64,000 nt of DNA from Streptomyces abyssalis. GTDB taxonomy: Bacteria; Actinomycetota; Actinomycetes; Streptomycetales; Streptomycetaceae. The notes under the pieces are model-generated. The model made no database searches, was not told the DNA's origin, and was given only the letters and a program-made list of their open reading frames with translations. A program made the translations under genes and the position numbers. The stretch covers positions 601,696 to 665,695 of the forward strand of contig NZ_LJGT01000040.1 in the NCBI RefSeq assembly GCF_001751365.1, written 5' to 3'. Numbering within the stretch: the first letter of the stretch is position 1; the number at the start of each line of letters is the position of its first letter. Positions 55,269 through 63,552 of this stretch are shown one piece after another.

Positions 55269-56930
55269 TCAGCTCTTGTCACTCGTGCCGTCGGCGGGGG
55301 TGGTGGTGCTCGCGGTCGTCGTGCCGGTCGTCGTGCTCGTGTCGAGGGACTCGGTCATGTGCCGCATGAGGAGTTCCTGCGTGGCGTCCTCGCGCGTGAC
55401 CTCGCCGGTGAGCCGTCCCGCCGACATCGTGTAGATGCGGTCGCACATGCCCAGCAGTTCGGGCAGTTCCGAGGAGATGAAGACGACGGCCTTGCCGTCC
55501 GCGGCGAGCTTGTCGATGACCGTGTAGATCTCGTACTTCGCCCCGACGTCGATCCCTCGCGTCGGCTCGTCGAGGATGAGCACCTCGGGCTCGGCGTGGA
55601 TCCACTTGCTCAGGACGACCTTCTGCTGGTTGCCGCCGCTGAGGCGCTGCACCTGCTCGTGGACCGTCGGCGCCTTGATGTTCATCGACCGGCGGTAGCG
55701 CTCCGAGACCCGCCGCTCCTCGTGCTCGTCGACCACACCGCGCCGGGTCAGGCCGCTCAGCGAGGCGAGCGAGATGTTCCGGTTGATGTCGTCGATGAGA
55801 TTGAGCCCGTAGGTCTTGCGGTCCTCCGTGACGTACGCGATGCCGTGCGAGATCGCCTCCGGGACGGTACGGGTGAGCACCTCCCGCCCCTCGACGGACA
55901 CGGTTCCGCCCGCGTACTGGCCGTAGGAACGCCCGAAGACGCTCATCGCCAACTCGGTGCGCCCCGCGCCCATCAGGCCGGCGATGCCGACGATCTCCCC
56001 GCGCCGCACCTCCAGCGAGACGTCATCGACGACCTTGCGCTGATGGTCGATGGGATGACGCACCGTCCAGCCGGACACCGCCATGGCGACCCGCCCCGCG
56101 TTCTCGCCTTCGTACGGGGTGCGTGGCGGGAAGCGCTGGTCCAGGTCGCGGCCGACCATGCCGCGGATGATGCGGTCCTCGGAGATCTCCGGCCGGCCGC
56201 CGGGCTGTTCGCGCACCGTGAGGGTCTCGATCGTGCGGCCGTCCCGCAGGATCGTGACGGAGTCGGCGATCTGACGGATCTCGTTCAGCTTGTGCGAGAT
56301 GACGATGCAGGCGATGCCCTGGTCGCGCAACTCCCGTATCAGTTCCAGAAGTTTGCGGCTGTCCTCGTCGTTGAGCGCGGCCGTCGGCTCGTCGAGGATG
56401 AGCAGCTTCACCTCCTTCGACAGCGCCTTCGCGATCTCCACCAGCTGCTGCTTGCCGACACCGATGTCGGCGATGCGTGTCTGCGGCTTGTCCGGCAGGC
56501 CGACCCGCTTGAGGAGGGCGTCGGCGCGCCGCAGGGTCTCGCCCCAGCTGATGATGCCCCGGGTGGCGTGCTCGTTGCCGAGGAAGATGTTCTCCGCGAG
56601 GGAGAGGTAGGGAACCAGGGCGAGTTCCTGGTGGATGATGACGATGCCGCGCTGCTCGCTCGCGCGTATGTCCTTGAACGCGCAGGGTTCGCCGCCGAAG
56701 AGGATCTCACCCTCGTAACTCCCGTGCGGATGCACTCCGCTGAGCACCTTCACCAGCGTCGACTTGCCCGCGCCGTTCTCGCCGCAGACCGCGTGGATCT
56801 CACCCGCACGCACCGTCAGATTGACGTCGGAGAGCGCCTTGACGCCGGGGAAGGTCTTGGTGATCCCGCGCATCTCCAGGACGGTGCCGCCGGCCGGCGC
56901 CGGCGCCGGCTGCTCCGCGGGGGCCGTCAC
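55269..56930 (-). CDS. mmsA: Sugar ABC transporter ATP-binding protein (MmsA/GguA type)
   Basis: 553 aa with two nucleotide-binding domains. The first has Walker A GENGAGKST and the VGKQQLVEIAKALS signature region with LLILDEPTAALND. The second has the degenerate P-loop GLMGAGRTE, canonical LSGGNQQKVVLSKW and LILDEPTRGIDVGAKYEIY. This asymmetry is typical of monosaccharide importers (RbsA/XylG/MglA). GTG 56930 overlaps the stop codon of the lipoprotein gene by 4 nt. A Thr/Ser-rich tail of about 20 residues follows the last domain. Confidence 0.94.
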   Translation of the reverse strand: MTAPAEQPAPAPAGGTVLEMRGITKTFPGVKALSDVNLTVRAGEIHAVCGENGAGKSTLVKVLSGVHPHGSYEGEILFGGEPCAFKDIRASEQRGIVIIHQELALVPYLSLAENIFLGNEHATRGIISWGETLRRADALLKRVGLPDKPQTRIADIGVGKQQLVEIAKALSKEVKLLILDEPTAALNDEDSRKLLELIRELRDQGIACIVISHKLNEIRQIADSVTILRDGRTIETLTVREQPGGRPEISEDRIIRGMVGRDLDQRFPPRTPYEGENAGRVAMAVSGWTVRHPIDHQRKVVDDVSLEVRRGEIVGIAGLMGAGRTELAMSVFGRSYGQYAGGTVSVEGREVLTRTVPEAISHGIAYVTEDRKTYGLNLIDDINRNISLASLSGLTRRGVVDEHEERRVSERYRRSMNIKAPTVHEQVQRLSGGNQQKVVLSKWIHAEPEVLILDEPTRGIDVGAKYEIYTVIDKLAADGKAVVFISSELPELLGMCDRIYTMSAGRLTGEVTREDATQELLMRHMTESLDTSTTTGTTTASTTTPADGTSDKS

Positions 56931-58090
56931 TTGAGCTCCCCTGCCTTGTAGTAGCCGTCGTCGACGAGCCGCTGGGTGTTGGACTTGTCGATGCTCACCG
57001 GCTTCAGCAGATACGACGGGACGACCTTCTTGCCGTTGTCGTAGGTCTTGGTGTCGTTGACCTCGGGCTTCTTGCCCGTCAGCACCGCGTCGCCCATCTG
57101 GACGGCCTGCTTGGCGAGTTTGCGGGTGTCCTTGTAGACGGTCTGAGTCTGCTGGTCGCGGATGATCGACTTCACCGACGCCAGCTCGGCGTCCTGGCCG
57201 GTCACCACCGGGAAAGGCTTGTCCTTGCTGCCGTATCCGGCGCTCTTGAGGGCGGAGAGGATGCCGATGGAGATGCCGTCGTACGGGGAGAGGACGGCGT
57301 CGATGTCCTCCGAGCCGTAGTTCTTGCTCAGCAGGTCGTCCATCCGCTTCTGCGCGGTGCCACCGTCCCAGCGCAGCGTGGTGGTCTGGTTCATCTTCGT
57401 CTGCCCGCTGCGGACCTTCACCTGCCCCTTCTCGATGTACGGGCGCAGCACCTTCATGGCCCCGTCCCAGAAGAACTTGGTGTTGTTGTCGTCGGGGGAA
57501 CCGGCGAAGAGCTCGACGTCGAACTCCTCGTCCTTCTTCTCGTCGAGCTTCAGCTTGTCGACGATGTAGCCGCCCTGCAGCTCGCCGACGCGCTCGTTGT
57601 CGAAGGAGGCGTAGTAGTCGACGTTCTCGGTGCCCAGCAGAAGCCGGTCGTAGGAGATGACCGGGATGTCGGCCTCCTTGGCCCGGCGCAGCACGTCCGT
57701 CAGCGCGGAACCGTCGATGGCGGCCACCACGAGCAGCCGGTGCCCCTTGGCGATCATGTTCTCGATCTGGGCGACCTGGTTCTCGACCTTGTCGTCGCCG
57801 AACTGCAGGTCCGCCTTGTAGCCGGCGGACTTGAACTGCCGTGCCATGTTCCGGCCGTCGGCTATCCAGCGCTCCGAGGACTTGGTCGGCATCGCCAGTC
57901 CGACGGTGCCGCCCTTGCCCTTCTCGGCCTTGTAGCGGCTGCCGCCCTTGGCCTCCTGGCCGCAGGCCGCCAGCGAGGCGGTCAGCAGTGCGGCGGCTGC
58001 GACCGCGGCCAGCGGTGCGCTTCGTCGCCGCCGCGGAGGTGCGGGCATCCGGGTGCGGGTGCCGGTGCGGATGGAGGTGCGGGTTCCCAT
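56927..58090 (-). CDS. chvE: Sugar-binding lipoprotein (ChvE-type)
   Basis: 387 aa. Basic start, hydrophobic core and lipobox LAAC (Cys near 43) show it is a lipoprotein on the outer face of the membrane. The periplasmic-binding-protein type 1 fold starts GTVGLAMPTKSSERWIADGRNMARQFKSAGY and includes ENQVAQIENMIAKGHRLLVVAAIDGSALTDVL and VLSPYDGISIGILSALKSAGYG. It resembles ChvE/xylose-type binding proteins for aldoses such as arabinose, galactose, glucose or fucose. GAGAGGA lies upstream of the ATG. The gene is 3 nt after the unknown protein gene, so all are cotranscribed. Confidence 0.93.
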   Translation of the reverse strand: MGTRTSIRTGTRTRMPAPPRRRRSAPLAAVAAAALLTASLAACGQEAKGGSRYKAEKGKGGTVGLAMPTKSSERWIADGRNMARQFKSAGYKADLQFGDDKVENQVAQIENMIAKGHRLLVVAAIDGSALTDVLRRAKEADIPVISYDRLLLGTENVDYYASFDNERVGELQGGYIVDKLKLDEKKDEEFDVELFAGSPDDNNTKFFWDGAMKVLRPYIEKGQVKVRSGQTKMNQTTTLRWDGGTAQKRMDDLLSKNYGSEDIDAVLSPYDGISIGILSALKSAGYGSKDKPFPVVTGQDAELASVKSIIRDQQTQTVYKDTRKLAKQAVQMGDAVLTGKKPEVNDTKTYDNGKKVVPSYLLKPVSIDKSNTQRLVDDGYYKAGELK

Positions 58091-58093
58091 GTG

Positions 58094-59083
58094 TCAGTTC
58101 CTCTCGGGGAGGGGGAAACGCTGGAGTGTGCCGGGCAGCCGTGAGCCCAGCGGTGACATGCCGCCGTCGGCGCCGAGCCGGGCGAGCAGATCGAGGGCGA
58201 GCCTGCCCCGCCGTACGCGCTCGCGCGCGGTGGCGAGGGTCAGGTCGCGCAGGTGAGCGCCGTACGGATAGATGCCCGGCGCCTTGCTGAGTCCGAACTT
58301 GAGGTAGACGGGCGCACCCCGGCGGATCAGTTCGGCCGCGTCGTACATCCGCACATAGCCGCCGAGGTCGTCCGGCGCCTCCAGATAGAAGTCCATCGGG
58401 GCGGCGCTGACGCGGCGTATCTCGGTGATCTGCGCGAGCGTCAGATCGGACGGGATGTTGAGGGAGTCGGCCCCCAGGTGCTCGTGCACGCTGTACGCCG
58501 CCGGGTTCACCGGACCGATGAGCGCGGACACCTTCAGCGTGGTGTCGGCGGGCAGTTCGCCTTGGGCGCGCAGCCGGTGCAGCGTCCACAGCACGCCCTC
58601 GTCGGCCACCAGCAGGCAGCGCACGCCGAGTTCGGCCGCCCGCAGCGCGTCCTCGACACAGCCGGCAACCGCGTCGTGGCCGCGGGCGCGCAGACCGGCG
58701 CCGCCGGAGTCGGTCCGGGTGGACGCGCCGACGTCCCAGGTGCCGCGCGGTCCGGTGAAGAGGCACAGCTCGATGTCGTGCCGTGCGCACGCGCCCACCA
58801 TCTCCGTGATCTCCGCGTCGGTCAGCATCCATACGCCGCTGCCCTGGCTGATGCGGTGCACGGGCACGTCAAGGGACGCTGCCTCCTTCAGTACGGCGGC
58901 GAGCGCCTCCGGCCCCTCGCAGGAGGGGACTTCGGTGCGCCAGGCGCCGCCGTCGGGAAAGGCGTGCGGTGAGGCGTCCGCAGGATCGGGCGCCGGGGCG
59001 CCCAGGCCCAGGGAATCCAGGGCGACGGCGCCGGGGCGGCGGGGGCCGTGGGAACCGGAAGAACCGGAGGAGGGGCTGGGCAC
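58094..59083 (-). CDS. Unassigned protein in the sugar-acid operon, U32-peptidase-like or TIM-barrel-like
   Basis: 329 aa from GTG 59083 with CAGGAG 4-5 nt upstream. The first 45 residues are disordered-looking. The rest alternates short strands and helices: VHRISQGSGVWMLTDAEITEMVGACARH, LRAAELGVRCLLVADEGVLWTLHRL, LKVSALIGPVNPAAYSVHEHLGADSLNIPSDLTLAQITEIRR, APMDFYLEAPDDLGG and APVYLKFGLSKAPGIYPYG. This looks like a barrel; the D-S-L-N-x-x-S-D-L-T block recalls U32-type collagenase-like proteins. I cannot assign a reaction. Its place between the dehydrogenase and importer genes suggests a catabolic enzyme for the imported compound, perhaps an aldolase or isomerase. Confidence 0.75.
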   Translation of the reverse strand: MPSPSSGSSGSHGPRRPGAVALDSLGLGAPAPDPADASPHAFPDGGAWRTEVPSCEGPEALAAVLKEAASLDVPVHRISQGSGVWMLTDAEITEMVGACARHDIELCLFTGPRGTWDVGASTRTDSGGAGLRARGHDAVAGCVEDALRAAELGVRCLLVADEGVLWTLHRLRAQGELPADTTLKVSALIGPVNPAAYSVHEHLGADSLNIPSDLTLAQITEIRRVSAAPMDFYLEAPDDLGGYVRMYDAAELIRRGAPVYLKFGLSKAPGIYPYGAHLRDLTLATARERVRRGRLALDLLARLGADGGMSPLGSRLPGTLQRFPLPERN

Positions 59084-59120
59084 GTTGCTCCTGACGGTAG
59101 GGGGCGGGGGTGTCGCTGAA

Positions 59121-59185
59121 GGGGTGTTGGTTTTCTGTTATCTGTCAGCTGTCAGTCGTCGTCTGTCGTCTGTCGTCTGATGCCT
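59121..59185. repeat. Simple repeat of GTC/CTGTC units between two operon genes
   Basis: The 190-bp spacer between the Zn-dehydrogenase and the unknown gene contains CTGTCAGCTGTCAGTCGTCG followed by heptamers of the type TCTGTCG. It is short, simple and in a non-coding position. Nothing else is visible in the spacer apart from the CAGGAG of the downstream gene. Confidence 0.7.
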
Positions 59186-59273
59186 GTCATGTGCCGGAGC
59201 AGTACGCCTCCCCGCCCCGGCCCCGGCCGTTTGCGGAGCCACTCGCGGGCTCGCTCGGAGGCCGAGGCCGGGA

Positions 59274-60359
59274 TCAGGGCTTCAAGAGCACCTTCCCGAC
59301 GGTCGGATCGCCGCTGCCGACGAGGCCGATCGCCTCGCCGAAGGCGGTCAGCGGCAGTTCGTGCGTGATGAGCGGCGCGGGATCGAGCAGCCCGGAGCCG
59401 AAGGCCCGTACCGCGTAGGACCACGCCGCCGACGGCGCACCGAAGACCGACCGGACCGTCAGCTGACTGACGGACAGATGGACCGGGTCGATGCCCTGCG
59501 AGCCCGGCTCGAACATGCCGGTGAGCACGACCCGGCCACCACGCCTGGCGAGCATGCACGCGTCGTGTGCGGTGCCGGGCGCCCCCGCCGTCTCCACGAC
59601 CAGGTCGTAGCCCTCCGGGCTGCCAGAACCGCCGAAGCTGTCCTCGGCCCCGGGCGTACGGGCGTGCGTCGCGCCCATCGTCAGGGCCTGCTCCGCACGC
59701 TGCTCCCGCGGATCGACGGCCATCAGCTCGGCGGGGGAGTGCGCCGCGAGCAGCTGCACCGCGAGCATCCCCAGGGTTCCCGCACCGAGCACGGCGATCC
59801 GCTCGCCGGCCCGCGGCCGCGCCGCCAGCACCGCCGCCGCGACGACCGCCGCGGGTTCCAGCAGCGCGGCCGCCCGCAGATCGGCCTCGTCGGGAAGGAG
59901 ATGCAGCAGCCGCGCGGGCAGTACGAGCGAATCGGCGAAGGCGCCCGGCCGCGTGAAGCCCGTCTCGTCGTAGCCGCTCGTGCAGAGACTGGTCGCCCCT
60001 TCCCGGCAGCGGTCGCAGCGCAGACACGCGCGGAAGCCCTCGGCGACGACCTTGCGTCCGAGGAGCTGAGCGGAGGTCCCCCCGGGCTCGCCAGGGCCGA
60101 AGGGGACCGCGCCCTCGCCGACCGCGTCGACGGTCCCCGACCACTCGTGCCCCGGCGTCACCGGGTAGCGGACGTAGCCGGCGGCCCGCGTGCCGTCATA
60201 GACCTCGCGGTCGCTGGCGCAGACCCCCGCGGCATGCACGGCCACCCGCACCTCACCGGGCCCGGGCTGCGGCTGCGGTCCGGTGACCAGCCGATGCTCA
60301 CCGGGCTCGTCGACGACGACGGACCGTACGGACGGTGCGTCCGGCGGAGCGGCAGTCAT
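59274..60359 (-). CDS. Zinc-binding medium-chain alcohol/polyol dehydrogenase
   Basis: 361 aa. Catalytic-zinc region: GVCASDREVY (Cys), TPGHEWSGTV (His-Glu). The structural zinc site is CLRCDRCREGATSLC with four Cys. The Rossmann motif is VLGAGTLGMLAVQLL. It resembles sorbitol/threonine-type dehydrogenases and most likely oxidises a sugar, polyol or sugar acid with NAD(P). Its ATG overlaps the stop codon of the upstream dehydratase by 4 nt (60356-60359), so the two are translationally coupled and probably act in one pathway. Confidence 0.9.
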   Translation of the reverse strand: MTAAPPDAPSVRSVVVDEPGEHRLVTGPQPQPGPGEVRVAVHAAGVCASDREVYDGTRAAGYVRYPVTPGHEWSGTVDAVGEGAVPFGPGEPGGTSAQLLGRKVVAEGFRACLRCDRCREGATSLCTSGYDETGFTRPGAFADSLVLPARLLHLLPDEADLRAAALLEPAAVVAAAVLAARPRAGERIAVLGAGTLGMLAVQLLAAHSPAELMAVDPREQRAEQALTMGATHARTPGAEDSFGGSGSPEGYDLVVETAGAPGTAHDACMLARRGGRVVLTGMFEPGSQGIDPVHLSVSQLTVRSVFGAPSAAWSYAVRAFGSGLLDPAPLITHELPLTAFGEAIGLVGSGDPTVGKVLLKP

Positions 60360-61525
60360 GCCCGCTCACCCCGCCCGGCCGCCGGGTCACGCTTCTCCCA
60401 GCCCTCCGCCCAGAGGTCGAACCGGGCCTGCTGCTGCGGGAATTCGGCCGCCGCGTCGGTGTCCAGCTCGACGCCGAGACCGGGCGCGTCCGGCAGCTCG
60501 AAGTAGCCGTCGACGACCTGCGGCGCTCCCTTGACCACCTTCTTGATCTCGGCGTCCGCGAAGTCGTTGAAGTGCTCGAGAATCTTGAAGTTGGGTGTGC
60601 AGCCCGCGAGTTGGAGGGACGCCGATGTCAGCACCGGCCCGCCCACGTTGTGCGGCGCGACCAGCGTGTAGTGCGTCTCCGCGGTGGCGGCGAGCTTCCG
60701 CGCCTCCAGGATGCCGCCGATGTGGCCCACGTCGGGCTGGATGACGTCGGCGGCCTGTGACTCGAAGAGCTCCCTGAACTCGATGCGGTCGTGGATGCGT
60801 TCGCCCGTCGCGACCGGCAGATCCACCTTCTCCGCGACCTTGGCGAGCGCTTTGAGGTTCTCCGGCGGGACCGGCTCCTCCAGCCACGCGGGGCGGAACG
60901 GCGCCATCTCGCGCGCCAGCCGTACGGCGGTCGAGGGGCTGAAGCGTCCGTGCATCTCCAGCATCAGCTCCGTCTCCGGTCCGATCGCATCCCTTACGGC
61001 CTCGACCAACGAGACCGCATAATGGGTGGCATCGTTGTCAAGCTCCAGATGCCCGGTCCCGAACGGGTCGATCTTCAGGGCCCGGTAGCCCCGCTCGACC
61101 ACCGCGCCGGCCGCCTTGTGATAGGCCTCGGGCGTCCGCTCGGTGGTGTACCAGCCGTTCGCGTACGCCTTGACCCGGTCGGTGACCCTGCCGCCCAGCA
61201 ACTGCCACACCGGTACGCCCAGGGCCTTGCCCTTGATGTCCCAGCACGCCATCTCGACGCAGGCGATGCCGGACATCACGATCTCTCCGGCCCGCCCGTA
61301 GTCGCCGTACTTCATCCGCCGCACCAGATCCTCGGCCGCGAACGGGTCCGAGCCCGCGATGTGATTGGCCTCCGCCTCGCGCAGATAGCCGAGAAGCGCG
61401 TCGGTGTGCCCCAGCATCCGGGTCTCACCGGTGCCTGTGAGGCCTTCGTCGGTGTGGACCCGCACGTACGTCAGATTGCGCCAGGGTGTGCCGACGACGT
61501 GGGTGGTGATTCCTGTGATGCGCAC
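60356..61525 (-). CDS. Enolase-superfamily sugar-acid dehydratase (galactonate dehydratase-like)
   Basis: 389 aa, mandelate racemase/muconate lactonising subgroup. The spacing of active-site residues fits D-galactonate dehydratase: metal ligands at E190, E216 and E242, His192 two residues after the first, Asp265 and His292 as the dyad. The first ligand is Glu (MLEMHGRF), where DgoD-type enzymes usually have Asp. KIDPFG (Lys151) lies on the second strand. It should dehydrate an aldonic acid to a 2-keto-3-deoxy acid. It is the first gene of the six-gene operon, and the promoter and operator at 61560-61619 lie just upstream. Confidence 0.88.
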   Translation of the reverse strand: MRITGITTHVVGTPWRNLTYVRVHTDEGLTGTGETRMLGHTDALLGYLREAEANHIAGSDPFAAEDLVRRMKYGDYGRAGEIVMSGIACVEMACWDIKGKALGVPVWQLLGGRVTDRVKAYANGWYTTERTPEAYHKAAGAVVERGYRALKIDPFGTGHLELDNDATHYAVSLVEAVRDAIGPETELMLEMHGRFSPSTAVRLAREMAPFRPAWLEEPVPPENLKALAKVAEKVDLPVATGERIHDRIEFRELFESQAADVIQPDVGHIGGILEARKLAATAETHYTLVAPHNVGGPVLTSASLQLAGCTPNFKILEHFNDFADAEIKKVVKGAPQVVDGYFELPDAPGLGVELDTDAAAEFPQQQARFDLWAEGWEKRDPAAGRGERA

Positions 61526-61559
61526 GGCATTCGGCCCTTCAGACAGCTCGCTGTTCGAG

Positions 61560-61580
61560 ATTTCGAAGCATGTTCGAAAT
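61560..61580 (-). promoter_or_regulatory. Operator of the sugar-acid operon (ATTTCGAA-N5-TTCGAAAT)
   Basis: Perfect 8-bp arms ATTTCGAA (61560-61567) and TTCGAAAT (61573-61580) with a 5-bp spacer. A third TTCGA lies at 61554-61558. With the promoter at 61590-61619 the site would span about +3 to +23, an ideal place for a repressor. The regulator is not certain; the IclR protein at 49731 is one candidate. Confidence 0.8.
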
Positions 61581-61589
61581 GCTGACGCG

Positions 61590-61619
61590 AATGTATTGAC
61601 GCTGCTGAACCGCCGTCAA
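61590..61619 (-). promoter_or_regulatory. Promoter of the sugar-acid operon (TTGACG-18-TACATT)
   Basis: On the minus strand: -35 TTGACG (complement of 61614-61619), 18-bp spacer, -10 TACATT (complement of 61590-61595). This is one of the best housekeeping-sigma promoters of the window. Predicted start of RNA near 61583, about 58 nt before the ATG. Confidence 0.75.
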
Positions 61620-61717
61620 TGGGTGGTGCACCGGTTTCTTTCGAGACCGCACAGGCCGAACGTACAGGAACGCACAAGAACGCACGCCCGGAGGACCCTT
61701 GAGGGTGGGCCGGCTTC

Positions 61718-62677
61718 TCAGCCGGAGTGCCTCTCCTGCCGCGCGGTGATGCCGCGGTAGGCGAGCTCGGCGAGCTTGCGCTGCCCTGCCTTGCTGGGGT
61801 GGAACCAGTCCCAGCGGCTCAGTTCGGTCTGCGTGAAGCGGTATCGGAAGACCGCCCCGCCGTCCCAGCGGCAGCGCAGAAACCTCCCGCACTCCTCCTT
61901 CAGCACGGAGTTGTACGCGACCACCCGCTCATGCACCTGCTGACGCCGCTCCCGGGCGGCGGCGGACGTCGACTGCGGGTCGCGCAGCATCGACTGACAG
62001 ATCCCCAGGCTCCAGACCTGCCCGGCCCACGGGTCGTCGCGCCCCTGGGACCACAGCCGCTTCAGATCGGGCAGGCTCGACACGTACACCTGCGTCCTGG
62101 GCCGCGCCTCGTGCAGCGTGCGCAGGGCGGTCCGGAAATCCGCTCGGAAGTCCTCCACCGGCGTCATCTGCTCGACGGTGGGCCGGCAGGCGTCGTTCGC
62201 GCCGGCCAGCACCGTCACCAGATCGGGCCGCTTCCGCGCGGCACGCTCCATCTGCTGCGGCAGGCCTGCCATCACGGAGCCGCTGACCGCGAAGTTCCAG
62301 CTGTGCTGCTTCGGGGCGTCGTCGATGAGCCGTGCGGCGAGGCTGCGCACCGAGGTGTCCGAGCCGGTGACCCAGGACACGCGGGCACAGTCCGCCAGCA
62401 GTGAACAGGCGTCGAAACCCTGGGTGATGGAGTCGCCGACCGCCGCGACGGACTCCGGGTGGCGGTCCCAGGGAGGTGTGGGCGACGGGGAGGGGCGCGT
62501 TGCACCAGGAGGGCGCTCCCCGGTCGTGCCCCCGCTTCCGATGCCGTACGCCGCGGCGAGTGCGATACCGCCGATGAGCAGGAGAGCGGCCGAAGCGACC
62601 GCGAGGGCCCGTCCACGACGTGTTATCCGGCCGCCGGTGCCCGGGCCGGTGCCCGTGGCCCCGCGTCTCTCCGGCAT
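61718..62677 (-). CDS. Membrane-anchored or secreted SGNH-family hydrolase
   Basis: 319 aa from ATG 62677 with GAGGGGG upstream. One hydrophobic segment (about 25-47, ALAVASAALLLIGGIALAAAYG) anchors or exports the protein, followed by a Pro/Ser/Thr-rich linker. SGNH motifs in order: block I AVGDSITQGFD (Ser), block II Gly in NFAVSGSVM, block III GANDAC (Asn), and block V DWFHPSKAGQ (Asp/His). It probably cleaves esters outside the membrane. The stop codon sits in a small inverted repeat (CCGGCT/AGCCGG, 61710-61725) that may aid termination. Confidence 0.9.
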   Translation of the reverse strand: MPERRGATGTGPGTGGRITRRGRALAVASAALLLIGGIALAAAYGIGSGGTTGERPPGATRPSPSPTPPWDRHPESVAAVGDSITQGFDACSLLADCARVSWVTGSDTSVRSLAARLIDDAPKQHSWNFAVSGSVMAGLPQQMERAARKRPDLVTVLAGANDACRPTVEQMTPVEDFRADFRTALRTLHEARPRTQVYVSSLPDLKRLWSQGRDDPWAGQVWSLGICQSMLRDPQSTSAAARERRQQVHERVVAYNSVLKEECGRFLRCRWDGGAVFRYRFTQTELSRWDWFHPSKAGQRKLAELAYRGITARQERHSG

Positions 62678-63001
62678 CTGCCCCCTCGTTCCCCGCTGTC
62701 CATACGACGGTACGTCACCGGTCGTCCACCGGCGCGCGATAGCTTTGCCCCATGCTCTCCTGCGAGTTTCGCACCGTGCCCGCATTCGGGAGAGTCCGTT
62801 CGGCGACAGCAAAATATTACACCGCGTCACCTCATGTCCCTTTCGGGGAGAATTGGCGCCAATGGTGTTTACTATTCGTAACCTCGGCGCTGATGAAGAA
62901 GTGACCGGTGGTGCAGGAGGTCAGGCGCTGACCCGGCGCGTGACCGGCAGGCAGTAGAGGCAGTCCGGCGAAGACGCCCTCGGACCGCACTGGAGGTCCC
63001 G
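62678..63001 (+). other. Divergent spacer with a TTGGCGCCAA palindrome and TACTAT box
   Basis: 324 bp between the SGNH and DUF3145 genes. It holds ATTGGCGCCAAT (62852-62863, perfect 12-bp palindrome) followed by TACTAT (62870-62875) on the plus strand, a plausible -10 for the DUF3145 gene with a long leader of about 120 nt. An open frame of 31 codons from ATG 62862 (starting MVFTIRNLGAD) lies in that leader with GGGGAG 12 nt upstream; I do not call it a gene. Confidence 0.45.
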
Positions 63002-63496
63002 GTGACGACACGTGGAGTTCTGTACGTGCACTCCGCGCCCCGCGCGCTGTGCCCGCACGTCGAATGGGCTGTGGCCGGTGTGCTCGGCGCCCGCGTCAGT
63101 CTCGACTGGATCAGACAGCCGGCCTCCCCGGGCACCTGGCGTGCGGAGTTCTCCTGGCAGGGCGACCCGGGCACGGCCTCGAAGCTCGCATCCGCGCTGC
63201 GCGGCTGGCACCTGCTGCGCTTCGAGGTGACCGCCGAACCCTGTGCCGTCGCCGAGGGCGAGCGCTACAGCTCCACACCCGAGCTGGGGATCTTCCACGC
63301 CGTCACCGGTATGCACGGAGACATCCTCATCCCGGAGGACCGGCTGCGCGCCGCGGTGGGCCGTGCCTCGCGCGGTGAGAGCGAACTCGAGGCGGAGATC
63401 TCCAAGTTGCTCGGCAAGCCCTGGGACGACGAGCTGGAGCCGTTCCGCTACGCGGGCGAAGGAGCCCCCGTGCGCTGGCTCCACCAGGTCGTCTGA
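63002..63496 (+). CDS. DUF3145 family protein
   Basis: 164 aa from GTG 63002 with GGAGG 6-8 nt upstream. It starts TRGVLYVHSAPRALCPHVEWAVAGVLG and contains TPELGIFHAVTGMHGDILIPEDRL and KPWDDELEPFRYAG, which mark a conserved protein family of Actinobacteria with no assigned function. No signal peptide, membrane segment or catalytic motif is visible. It is a single gene with its own leader. Confidence 0.9.
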   Translation: MTTRGVLYVHSAPRALCPHVEWAVAGVLGARVSLDWIRQPASPGTWRAEFSWQGDPGTASKLASALRGWHLLRFEVTAEPCAVAEGERYSSTPELGIFHAVTGMHGDILIPEDRLRAAVGRASRGESELEAEISKLLGKPWDDELEPFRYAGEGAPVRWLHQVV

Positions 63497-63540
63497 ACCG
63501 CCCCCGCACCGGCGGGGCAGGCCAGGACCCGGACAGGGCC

Positions 63541-63546
63541 TAGCCT
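63541..63546 (+). promoter_or_regulatory. -10 box (TAGCCT) for a leaderless mRNA
   Basis: TAGCCT ends 6 nt before the ATG at 63553. No ribosome binding site is visible. Confidence 0.5.
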
Positions 63547-63552
63547 GCCCCC

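Noticed and set aside
62862..62957. 31-codon open frame in the leader of the DUF3145 gene
   Set aside because: It has a weak, distant GGGGAG and starts within a probable promoter palindrome. Without conservation data I do not call it a gene.
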